Positions 48,118-55,980 of a DNA stretch of 64,000 nt are shown one piece after another (position 1 is the stretch's first letter; every line of letters starts with the position of its first letter). The stretch comes from Luteimonas marina (GTDB lineage Bacteria > Pseudomonadota > Gammaproteobacteria > Xanthomonadales > Xanthomonadaceae), in contig NZ_VOHK01000005.1 of NCBI RefSeq assembly GCF_007859325.1, positions 124,001 to 188,000 of the forward strand. Direction: 5' to 3'. The notes beneath the pieces are model-generated. The model was not told where the DNA came from, ran no database searches, and saw only the letters and a list, made by a program, of their open reading frames with translations. Both the position numbers and the translations under genes were made by a program.

Positions 48118-49245
48118 TCAACCGCCGCGTCCTTCCCGCAGGAACACGCGCCGTGCGTTGGCGTGATAGATCTTGTCGATCACCCCGCGCGGCAGCGCCA
48201 GCCCCGGCACGTCCGCGTCGATCATGTCCACGCGCTGCGACTCACCCGTCGCCAGGTAGCGCCAGTCCGAGGTCCACACGGCGTGCGCCGAAGCCTTGAA
48301 TTCGGCCGGATCCGACGCCGGATCCTGGGTCAGGTCGGTGCCGTAGAGGATCCGGTCCTGGTGGCGGATGAAGAAGTCGCGCACCCGCTCGCGGTCGCGC
48401 ACCGACTGGTACTGCACCTGGCTCATGCGCGCGGCGAGGTCGACCGTCGCGTCCGGGAACCGGTCGAGGAAGGCGCCCAGCCGATCCACGTCGTACTCCA
48501 GGCTGGCCATGTGCGCGCCGACGAAGCGCAGGCCCGGATGCGCGGCGACGAAGCGGTCGCGCGCCGCCATCTGGTCCTCGTAGGACGGCTGCTCCGGGTG
48601 CAGGTACATGTGGTACTGCGGATGGTTGCGGAAGTACTCGCGGTCGTTCTCGGTGGTCATCTGCTCCAGCGGCAGCCAGCAGTTGTGCGGCTCGCCCTGG
48701 TGGCCGACCAGGGCCACGTCCAGCGCGCGGATGCGTTCGGCGACGGGCGCGAGCGCGGGATGGTCGAGCATGATCAGCGCGCCGGCGGCGTCCTTCTCGA
48801 TCATGCCAACGTTCTTCCAGATCTTCACCGCGACCGCGCCCTGCGCCACCGCGCCGCCGATGTCCTCTTCGACCGCCGCCGCCCAGCCGGGCGAACCGAA
48901 GCCCTGCATCGAAAAGGTCGTCGCCCAGTGGAAACGCGACGGCTCCGCCTGCGCCAGCGCGAGCGCGGCCGCGCGCTGTTCCATGATCGTCGGGAAATCG
49001 GGGTAGTCGACGTTGATCGACAGCAGCTCGAAGCCGTCCGCCTGCGCCTGTTCGAGCAGGGCCGGCTGCACGGTGTTGGCGTGGACGTGCGCGTCGAACT
49101 TCGGCACGCGCGCGAAATCCTTGATCGCATAGGGCAGGTCGTCGGCGGGCGCGGGCCGTACCGCGGAGGAAGGCGCGGCGGACTCGCCGCAGGCCGCGAG
49201 CGCGACCAGCAGGAGGGGAAGGCAAACGGGAAAGCGGGCGCGCAT
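48118..49245 (-). CDS. Amidohydrolase-family lipoprotein (COG2159 type)
   Basis: 375 aa. The lipobox ALAAC with Cys19 shows it is exported and lipidated. The metal-dependent hydrolase barrel has the first pair His53 and His55 (FDAHVHAN), a Lys in AVKIWKN, His in VGHQGEPHN and VGAHMAS, and Asp in LYGTDLTQDP. The family includes decarboxylases and hydrolases such as the ACMSD group; nothing identifies the substrate. It is divergent from the GH36 gene across a promoter with an AgaR-like box, so it belongs with amino-sugar use. Because it is outside the cytoplasm it is unlikely to be the GalNAc-6-phosphate deacetylase, which acts after the kinase. Confidence 0.8.
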   Translation of the reverse strand: MRARFPVCLPLLLVALAACGESAAPSSAVRPAPADDLPYAIKDFARVPKFDAHVHANTVQPALLEQAQADGFELLSINVDYPDFPTIMEQRAAALALAQAEPSRFHWATTFSMQGFGSPGWAAAVEEDIGGAVAQGAVAVKIWKNVGMIEKDAAGALIMLDHPALAPVAERIRALDVALVGHQGEPHNCWLPLEQMTTENDREYFRNHPQYHMYLHPEQPSYEDQMAARDRFVAAHPGLRFVGAHMASLEYDVDRLGAFLDRFPDATVDLAARMSQVQYQSVRDRERVRDFFIRHQDRILYGTDLTQDPASDPAEFKASAHAVWTSDWRYLATGESQRVDMIDADVPGLALPRGVIDKIYHANARRVFLREGRGG

Positions 49246-49264
49246 TGCCGATCATCCGGTAATG

Positions 49265-49273
49265 TAACGAAAC
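49265..49273. promoter_or_regulatory. Fifth AgaR-like box, TAACGAAAC
   Basis: An exact copy of the box before agaR, in the 113-base AT-richer gap between the divergent amidohydrolase and GH36 genes. A dyad CAACAA-AA-TTGTTG lies at 49291-49304 beside it. Confidence 0.55.
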
Positions 49274-49358
49274 TTATATATAACATATCGCAACAAAATT
49301 GTTGCATCCTTGGGTTCGCTGGCGCAGAATGCCGGCGCACTCCTTCGGATCGCCCGCC

Positions 49359-51452
49359 ATGCCACCGATTGGACGCCGCACCGTCCTGAAGCTCGCTTCA
49401 AGCACCGCCGCCCTCGCCGCGCTCCCCTGGGCGTCCGCCGCGCGTGCCGAGCCCTCCCACTCGGCACGCGCGGTGGCGCACGACGACCTGCTCTCGATCG
49501 CCTTCGACGCGCAGCTGCGCACGTCGATCTCCCGCGCCGGCACCGCGCTCACCCCGTTCCAGCCGAGCGAAAGCCTGCTGCTGGCGGACGACGGCACGGT
49601 CGAGGCCTTCGCCTTCGTCGACGAGCGCATCGAGCCGGTCGCCGACGCCCGCCACGGCGCCGGTCGCCGGCACGTCGTCCGCGGCCGTTCGCGCGAAGGC
49701 GTCGACAAGACCGTCGAGGTCACCTTCTTCGAGCGCTACCCGGGCATGGCGATCCTCGTCGCGACCTACCGCAACGGCGGCAGCGCACCGCTGGCGGTCG
49801 CCGGCTGGCGCAACGCCGCGCACGAACTGGCGCACGCGCCGGGCGGATTCTGGAGCTTCTCCGGCGCCACCCACGAGGATCGCCGCGACTGGGTGCAGCC
49901 GCTGGACGCGGATTTCGACCAGCGCAACACCCTGGCGATGGACGCCGAGGACTACGGCGGCGGCACGCCGCTGGCGAACGTCTGGCGCCGCGACGCCGGC
50001 CTCGCCGTCGGCCACGTCGAACCGGCGCCGAAACTGCTCGACCTGCCCGTGCGCAGGACCGCGGGCGGCGCCAGCATCGCCGTCGAAGGCGCCAGGGCGA
50101 TCACGCTGGCGCCGGGCGAATCGTTCGCCACCGAGCGCACCCTGCTGTGCGCGCACACCGGCGACCACTTCGCGCCGCTGCAGCTCTACCGCGGCTTCAT
50201 GCAGGACCAGGGCGTCGCCGCGCAGCCGGTGCCGGAATCGGCCTTCGCGCCGATCTGGTGCGCCTGGGGCTACGAACGCGACTTCACCACCAAACAGGTG
50301 CTGGACACCCTGCCCAAGGTGCGCGAGATGGGCCTGGAGTGGGCCGTGCTCGACGACGGCTGGCAGACCAACGAAGGCGACTGGGCGCTGGATCCGCGCA
50401 AGTTCCCGCGCGGCGACGCCGACATGCGCGAGTTCGTCGCCGCAATCCGCGCACAGGGCCTGCGCCCGCGCCTGTGGCTGGCGCCGCTGGCGGCCGACCC
50501 GGGCAGCGACGTGCTGCACCAGCATCCGGACATGCTGCTGCTCGACGAGTGGGGCAGCTTCCAGAAGGTCAGCTGGTGGAACGCGCTCACCCAGTGCCCC
50601 GCCTACCAGCCGACCATCGATTACTACGTCGCGCTGGTGAAGAAGATCATCGGCGACTGGGGCTTCGAAGGCCTCAAGCTCGACGGCCAGCACCTCAACG
50701 CCGTCGCGCCCTGCTACAACCCGGCGCACAAGCACGCGCACCCGACCGATTCGTGCGAGAAGCTGCCGGAGTTCTGGGCCGCGATCCACAAGGCCGCGCG
50801 CGACGCGAATCCCGAGGCGGTGGTCGAACTCTGCCCCTGCGGCACCGCGTTCGCGTTCCACAACCTGCCGGCGACCGACCAGTTCCCGTCCTCCGACCCG
50901 CTGTCCTCATGGCAGGTGCGGCACAAGGGCAAGACGGTGAAGGCGCTGATGGGCCACGGCAGCAGCTATGCCGGCGACCACGTCGAACTCAGCACCGGCG
51001 GCCGGGACTTCGCGTCGAGCGTCGGCATCGGCGCGGTGATCTCGACCAAGTTCACCTGGCCGCGCGACACCGACCGCCCGAACCCCGGCCCGCTGCCGCC
51101 CGAAGGCTTCGTGCTGACGCCGGAGAAGGAAGCGCTGTGGCGCAAGTGGATCGACCTCTACAAGCAGCACATGCTGCCGAAGGGCGAGTACCTCGGCGCG
51201 CTGTACGACATCGGCTTCGACAGGCCCGAGGCGCACGCGATCGCGAAGGACGGCGCGCTGTACTACGCGTTCTACGCAGACGCCTGGGACGGCCCGCTGC
51301 AGCTGCGCGGCCTCGGCAAGGGCCGCTGGCGCGTGCGCGACCTGTTCAACGACGCCGACCTCGGCGCCGTGGACGCGCGCGCGGACACGCTGCAGGCGTC
51401 GTTCGAGGACTTCCTGCTGCTGCAGGCCACGCCGGAGGGCGAGGCCGCATGA
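49359..51452 (+). CDS. GH36 alpha-galactosidase or alpha-N-acetylgalactosaminidase, Tat-exported
   Basis: 697 aa from the ATG at 49359, which gives a twin-arginine signal GRRTVLKLASSTAALAALPWASAARA. Frames back to 49299 add residues before it and are not preferred. A beta-sandwich N-domain precedes the barrel: WCAWGYERDF, WAVLDDGWQTNEGDW, LRPRLWLAPLAADPGS. Nucleophile Asp442 lies in GLKLDGQH; acid/base is probably Asp513 in FPSSDPLSSWQ. GH36 retains configuration and removes terminal alpha-galactose; some members take alpha-GalNAc, which the AgaR context favours. The stop overlaps the permease start, ATGA, so the whole run to agaK is one operon. Confidence 0.88.
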   Translation: MPPIGRRTVLKLASSTAALAALPWASAARAEPSHSARAVAHDDLLSIAFDAQLRTSISRAGTALTPFQPSESLLLADDGTVEAFAFVDERIEPVADARHGAGRRHVVRGRSREGVDKTVEVTFFERYPGMAILVATYRNGGSAPLAVAGWRNAAHELAHAPGGFWSFSGATHEDRRDWVQPLDADFDQRNTLAMDAEDYGGGTPLANVWRRDAGLAVGHVEPAPKLLDLPVRRTAGGASIAVEGARAITLAPGESFATERTLLCAHTGDHFAPLQLYRGFMQDQGVAAQPVPESAFAPIWCAWGYERDFTTKQVLDTLPKVREMGLEWAVLDDGWQTNEGDWALDPRKFPRGDADMREFVAAIRAQGLRPRLWLAPLAADPGSDVLHQHPDMLLLDEWGSFQKVSWWNALTQCPAYQPTIDYYVALVKKIIGDWGFEGLKLDGQHLNAVAPCYNPAHKHAHPTDSCEKLPEFWAAIHKAARDANPEAVVELCPCGTAFAFHNLPATDQFPSSDPLSSWQVRHKGKTVKALMGHGSSYAGDHVELSTGGRDFASSVGIGAVISTKFTWPRDTDRPNPGPLPPEGFVLTPEKEALWRKWIDLYKQHMLPKGEYLGALYDIGFDRPEAHAIAKDGALYYAFYADAWDGPLQLRGLGKGRWRVRDLFNDADLGAVDARADTLQASFEDFLLLQATPEGEAA

Positions 51453-52360
51453 GCACTGCACTCGCGCAGCCCAAGCGCGCATGGGTCGCCTACGCCCTGG
51501 TCACGGTGGCCCTGTGGGGCGCCTGGGGCGCGCTGGCGGGATTGTCGGCCGAGCACGGTTTCCCCGACACGCTGGTGTACTGCGTGTGGGCGCTGACGAT
51601 GATTCCGCCGGCGCTGTTCATCCTCTGGCGCGCGGGCTGGCGGCTCGACCGCAGCCCGCGCGCGGTCGGCTACGGCATGGCCATCGGCCTGCTCGGCGCG
51701 GGCGGACAGATGGTGCTGTTCAAGGCGCTGACCATCGGGCCGGCGTATTTCATCTTCCCGATCATCTCGCTGTCGCCGGTGGTGACCATCGCGCTGTCGT
51801 TCGCGCTGCTGCGCGAGCGCACCGGCCGGCTCGGCGCGCTCGGCATCGTGCTGGCGCTGATCGCGCTGCCGATGCTCGACCTGTCGTTCGGGCGCGGCGA
51901 TTCACAGGGGCTGGGCTGGTTCCCGCTGGCGCTGCTGATCATGGCCGCGTGGGGCGTGCAGGCCTACTTCATGAAGCTCGCCAACAACAGCGTCAGCGCC
52001 GAGAGCATCTTCTTCTACATGATGCTCGGCGCCCTGCTGCTGGTGCCGGTGGCGTGGCGCATGACCGACTGGACGCAGCCGGTGAACCTCGGCCTCGACG
52101 GGCCGTGGATGACCGCCGCGATCCAGATCCTCAACGCGATCGGCGCGCTGACCCTGGTCTACGCGCTGCGCTACGGCAAGGCGATCGTGGTCGCGCCGCT
52201 GACCAACGCCGGCGCGCCGCTGGTGACCGCGGTGCTGTCGCTGCTGTTCGCCGGCGTGCTGCCGGGACCGCTGAAGGCGGTCGGCCTGGTGCTGGCGCTG
52301 GTGGCCTCGCTGCTGCTGGTGCTCGAACCCGAACGCGATCCCCCGGCACCGGCCCACTGA
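51449..52360 (+). CDS. DMT/EamA-type permease, probable amino-sugar importer (AgaP-like)
   Basis: 303 aa with ten hydrophobic segments in two EamA repeats (about 12-145 and 155-290). WGAWGALAGLSAEHG, ALTIGPAYFIFPIISLSPVVTIALSFALLRER and ALRYGKAIVVAPLTNAGAPLVTAVLSLLFAG are the conserved blocks. Members of this family act as sugar permeases in several Proteobacterial and Bacteroidetes loci. The position between a periplasmic GH36 and a cytoplasmic kinase (AgaK) suggests it brings free GalN/GalNAc into the cell. No PTS components are present, consistent with permease plus kinase. Confidence 0.8.
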   Translation: MSTALAQPKRAWVAYALVTVALWGAWGALAGLSAEHGFPDTLVYCVWALTMIPPALFILWRAGWRLDRSPRAVGYGMAIGLLGAGGQMVLFKALTIGPAYFIFPIISLSPVVTIALSFALLRERTGRLGALGIVLALIALPMLDLSFGRGDSQGLGWFPLALLIMAAWGVQAYFMKLANNSVSAESIFFYMMLGALLLVPVAWRMTDWTQPVNLGLDGPWMTAAIQILNAIGALTLVYALRYGKAIVVAPLTNAGAPLVTAVLSLLFAGVLPGPLKAVGLVLALVASLLLVLEPERDPPAPAH

Positions 52361-52376
52361 ACGGATACACGACGCC

Positions 52377-53669
52377 ATGCATGCAATGCTCGACCTGATC
52401 GAACGGCACAAACGCGGCGAAGCCCTCGGCATCGCCTCGGTCTGCTCCGCGCACCCGATCGTCATCGAGGCCGCGCTGCGCCACGCGCTGCGCGTCGATG
52501 CGCCGGTGGTGCTGTTCGAGGCGACCTGCAACCAGGTCAACCAGGACGGCGGCTACACCGGCATGACACCGGCGGACTTCGTGCGCTTCGTGCACGGCAT
52601 CGCCGATGCGGTCGGGTTCGACCGCGCGCGCATCGCGCTCGGCGGCGACCACCTCGGGCCGAACCCGTGGACCGCGCTCGACGCCGCCGCCGCGATGGAC
52701 AAGGCCGAAACGATGGTCGAAGCCTACGTCGCCGCCGGCTTCCGCAAGATCCACCTCGATTGCTCGATGGCCTGCGCCGGCGATCCGGTGCCGCTGCCCG
52801 AACCGGTCATCGTCGAGCGCGCCGTGCGCCTGTGCCGCGCCGCCGAAGCCGCGCACGCACACGCGGGCGGCGAGCCGCCGGTCTACGTCATCGGCACCGA
52901 AGTCCCCGTGCCGGGCGGCGCAACCGAGGCGATCGAAGGGCTGGAGGTGACCGCGCCCGAGGCCGCGCTGGCCACCATCGCGGCGCATCGGGAAGCCTTC
53001 GCCGCCGCCGGGCTCGGCGACGCTTGGACGCGGGTGATCGCATCCGTGGTGCAGCCGGGCGTCGAGTTCGACCACCACGACGTCGTCGACTACCGACCCG
53101 AGGCCGCGCGCACGCTCAGCGACGCGATCGCGGGCGTGCCGGGCATGGTGTTCGAGGCGCACTCCACCGACTACCAGACGCGCGAGGCGCTGGCCGCGCT
53201 GGTGCGCGACCACTTCGCCATCCTCAAGGTCGGCCCCGGCCTCACCTTCGCCCTGCGCGAGGCGCTGTGGGCGCTCGACGCGATCGAACGCGAGACGATC
53301 GAACCCGAGGCGCGCGCGAACCTGCGCGAGGTCGCGACCGCGCGCATGCGCGAACGCCCCGAGTACTGGCAGCGTTACTACCACGCACAGGGCCGGCAGC
53401 TCGACATCGACCTGTCCTGGAGCCTGAGCGACCGCATCCGCTACTACTGGCCCGATCCCGCGATCGAGCAGGCCCGCGAGCGCCTGTTCGCCAACCTGCG
53501 CGACCGGCCGCCGCCGCTGCCCCTGCTCAGCCAGCACCTCCCCCACGCCCTGCACGCGCTGCGCCACGGACGCGCCACCCGCGACCCGCACGCGCTCGTC
53601 ATGGCGCACGTGACCACCGTCCTCGATGATTACCACCGTGCCTGCCATCCCCACCATGACCACCGTTGA
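52377..53669 (+). CDS. agaZ: D-tagatose-1,6-bisphosphate aldolase subunit GatZ/KbaZ family
   Basis: 430 aa, the family length. IASVCSAHPIVIEAALRHAL, FEATCNQVNQDGGYTGMTPADF, GGDHLGPNPW and KIHLDCSMACAGDP are hallmark blocks. In E. coli KbaZ and GatZ stabilise the catalytic class II aldolase KbaY/GatY in galactosamine and galactitol use; no KbaY-type partner is in the window. The ribosome-binding site is poor; an alternative ATG lies nine bases on. The gene overlaps agaS at its end. Confidence 0.92.
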   Translation: MHAMLDLIERHKRGEALGIASVCSAHPIVIEAALRHALRVDAPVVLFEATCNQVNQDGGYTGMTPADFVRFVHGIADAVGFDRARIALGGDHLGPNPWTALDAAAAMDKAETMVEAYVAAGFRKIHLDCSMACAGDPVPLPEPVIVERAVRLCRAAEAAHAHAGGEPPVYVIGTEVPVPGGATEAIEGLEVTAPEAALATIAAHREAFAAAGLGDAWTRVIASVVQPGVEFDHHDVVDYRPEAARTLSDAIAGVPGMVFEAHSTDYQTREALAALVRDHFAILKVGPGLTFALREALWALDAIERETIEPEARANLREVATARMRERPEYWQRYYHAQGRQLDIDLSWSLSDRIRYYWPDPAIEQARERLFANLRDRPPPLPLLSQHLPHALHALRHGRATRDPHALVMAHVTTVLDDYHRACHPHHDHR

Positions 53670-54819
53670 ACACCTGGGCGTTCCCGAGACGGAACTCGCC
53701 GCTTCGGGCGCGCTGTGGACCGCGCGCGAGATCGAACAGCAGCCGCGCATGCTCGAACGCACGCACGCACTGCTGGCAGGCCTGCGCGATCGGATCGAAG
53801 CCTTCGTGGCGCCGGTCGCCCGCGACCCGGCCGCGCGCATCATCCTCACCGGCGCCGGCACCTCGGCCTACATCGGCCAGTGCCTGGCGCCGCTGCTCGA
53901 CCGGCAGCTGGCCGCCCGCGTGGACGCCGTACCGACCACCGACATCGTCAGCTGCCCGCGCCTGCACCTCCACCCCGACCAACCGCTGCTGCTGGTCTCG
54001 TTCGGCCGCTCGGGCAACAGCCCGGAAAGCTTGGCCGCGGTCGAACTGGCCGAAACCCTGGTGCGCGACGTGCGCCACCTGGTGGTGACCTGCAACCCCG
54101 AAGGCGCGCTCGGCCGCGTCGCCGCGCGCCGGGCGATGACGCTGCAGCTGCCGGAGGAAACCCACGACACCAGTTTCGCCATGACCTCCAGCTTCAGCTG
54201 CATGATGTACGCCACGCTCGCCGCGCTGGCGGGCACCGACGCGCTGGAAAGCCGCATCGCGCCGATCGCGGCGGCCATGGCGCGCGTGATCGTGGACGCG
54301 CGGCCGGCGCTGCAGGAACTCGCGCTGCGCGGCTTCGATCGCGTCGTCTACCTCGGCAGCGGACCGTTCCAGGGACTGGCGCGGGAAGCCTGCCTGAAGC
54401 TGGGCGAGCTGACCAATGGTGCGGTTGCGACCTGCTTCGATTCCCCGCTCGGCTTCCGCCACGGACCCAAGACCTTCGTCACCGAACGCACCCTGGTCGT
54501 GGTGTTCGTCTCCAACGACGCGCCCACCCGCGCCTACGACCACGACCTGGTCGACGAGTTGCGCCAGGACGGCTGCGCCGCGCGCGTGATCGAGGTCAGC
54601 GCGCGGCCGCGGCCGCAGGCGGCGCGCGACACGCTGGCGGTGGCGGGCATGGATTCTGCGCAGGACGTCGACCTGCTCTGGCCTTACGCCGCGGCCGCCC
54701 AGGTCTACGCCTTCCTCGCCTCGCGCGCGCTCGGGCTGTCGCCGGACACGCCCAACCGGCAGGGCACGGTGAACCGCGTCGTGCAGGGCGTGCGCATCCA
54801 TCCGCTGGCCGACGGATGA
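53656..54819 (+). CDS. agaS: SIS-domain galactosamine-6-phosphate deaminase/isomerase
   Basis: 387 aa. Two SIS domains are seen: ILTGAGTSAYIGQ and SFGRSGNSPES in the first, YLGSGPFQGLAREACLKLGELT and GFRHGPKTF in the second. AgaS turns GalN-6-phosphate into tagatose-6-phosphate and ammonia. Two starts are possible; I take the ATG at 53656 (TTVEHLGVPETELAASGALWTAREI) over 53626, since it leaves a shorter overlap with agaZ, but neither has a clear ribosome-binding site. The stop overlaps agaK as ATGA. Confidence 0.92.
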   Translation: MTTVEHLGVPETELAASGALWTAREIEQQPRMLERTHALLAGLRDRIEAFVAPVARDPAARIILTGAGTSAYIGQCLAPLLDRQLAARVDAVPTTDIVSCPRLHLHPDQPLLLVSFGRSGNSPESLAAVELAETLVRDVRHLVVTCNPEGALGRVAARRAMTLQLPEETHDTSFAMTSSFSCMMYATLAALAGTDALESRIAPIAAAMARVIVDARPALQELALRGFDRVVYLGSGPFQGLAREACLKLGELTNGAVATCFDSPLGFRHGPKTFVTERTLVVVFVSNDAPTRAYDHDLVDELRQDGCAARVIEVSARPRPQAARDTLAVAGMDSAQDVDLLWPYAAAAQVYAFLASRALGLSPDTPNRQGTVNRVVQGVRIHPLADG

Positions 54820-55787
54820 GCGTGGACTGCTACCTCGGCGTGGACGGCGGCGGCACCAAGACCCGCTTCGCCCTGGTCGACGCCGACGCGCGCCTGCTCG
54901 CCGAGGCGCAGTGCACGACCACCTACCATCCGCAGGTCGGCCTCGACGGCGTGCGCGCCACCCTGGCCGACGGCCTCGAGCGGGTGCTGCACGTCGCGGG
55001 CAGGGCGCGCGACGACATCCGCCACGCCTTCTTCGGGCTGCCCGCCTACGGCGAGGACAGCCGCGTCGCGCCCCTGCTCGACGCCCTTCCGCGCGATCTC
55101 CTCGGCCACGACCGCTACGCCTGCGACAACGACATGGTCTGCGGCTGGGCCGGCTCGTTCGCCTGCGCCGACGGCATCAACATCGTCGCCGGCACCGGCT
55201 CGATCGGCTACGGCCAGCGGCGCGGTGTCGCCGCGCGCGCCGGCGGCTGGGGCGAAGCGTTCTCGGACGAGGGCTCGGCGTACTGGATCGCCGCGCAGGG
55301 CATGAACGCGTTCTCGCGCATGAGCGACGGCCGCCTGCCGAAGGGTCCGCTGCACACCCTGCTGCGCGAGCGCCTGCAGCTGGAGCACGACCTCGACCTG
55401 TGCGCCCGCGTCTACGGCGAGCAGGCCCTGTCGCGCGGCGAACTCGCGCAGCTCTCGCCGCTGGTGGCCGAGGCCGCACGGCAGGGCGACGAAGCGGCAG
55501 ACGACATCTTCCATCGCGCCGGCGCGGAGCTCGCGCGGATCGCCGATGCGCTGCGCGGCGCGCTCGCGTTCGCCGACGGCGAGCGCGTTCCCGTCTCGTG
55601 GTCGGGCGGCGCCTTCAGCGCAGGGGAGCTGCTGCTGGCGCCGTTCACGCGCGCGCTGCAGGCCTGCAGTCTGACGTTCGAACCGCACGCGCCCCTGCAT
55701 GCACCGCATTTCGGCGCTGCGCTGTATGCGATGCATCTGGCAGCCGGGCGCGATGCGGCAACCGCAAGTCCACCTTCGTCGCCATGA
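54816..55787 (+). CDS. agaK: BadF/BadG-type amino-sugar kinase
   Basis: 323 aa, of the ASKHA fold. YLGVDGGGTKTRFALVD is the phosphate-1 loop, CDNDMVCGWAG contains the catalytic Asp, IVAGTGSIGYG is phosphate-2 and WSGGAFSAGELLL the adenosine loop. Relatives phosphorylate GlcNAc, or GalNAc in AgaR regulons (AgaK). In this operon it would phosphorylate imported GalN or GalNAc at C6. The start is set by the overlap with agaS. The operon ends here, at a family 1 repeat. Confidence 0.88.
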   Translation: MSVDCYLGVDGGGTKTRFALVDADARLLAEAQCTTTYHPQVGLDGVRATLADGLERVLHVAGRARDDIRHAFFGLPAYGEDSRVAPLLDALPRDLLGHDRYACDNDMVCGWAGSFACADGINIVAGTGSIGYGQRRGVAARAGGWGEAFSDEGSAYWIAAQGMNAFSRMSDGRLPKGPLHTLLRERLQLEHDLDLCARVYGEQALSRGELAQLSPLVAEAARQGDEAADDIFHRAGAELARIADALRGALAFADGERVPVSWSGGAFSAGELLLAPFTRALQACSLTFEPHAPLHAPHFGAALYAMHLAAGRDAATASPPSSP

Positions 55788-55806
55788 AAACCAAGGCAGA
55801 TCTTGC

Positions 55807-55929
55807 CGTCATCCCCGCGTAGGCGGGGACCCAGTGTCTTTGCCTTGAGCGATCGGGCCGACGGAAGATCGCACTGCCAACTATCCCTGTCGTGAAAGAC
55901 GCTGGATCCCCGCCTGCGCGGGGATGACG
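55807..55929. repeat. REP-like inverted repeat, family 1 copy d
   Basis: Arms CGTCATCCCCGCGTAGGCGG... to GTGTCTTTG and GAAAGACGCTGG... to GGGGATGACG, with a longer centre of about 50 nt than the other copies. It lies between convergent agaK and the RND gene and could stop transcription from both sides. Confidence 0.9.
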
Positions 55930-55980
55930 ACTGAAACGATGCAGCCCGCCCCGGCATCGGGGCGAGCGAGTGCCATCGCA

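Noticed and set aside
48118-49245. Amidohydrolase as the cytoplasmic AgaA deacetylase
   Set aside because: A lipobox directs it out of the cytoplasm, and the motifs are of the COG2159 group rather than the NagA/AgaA group.
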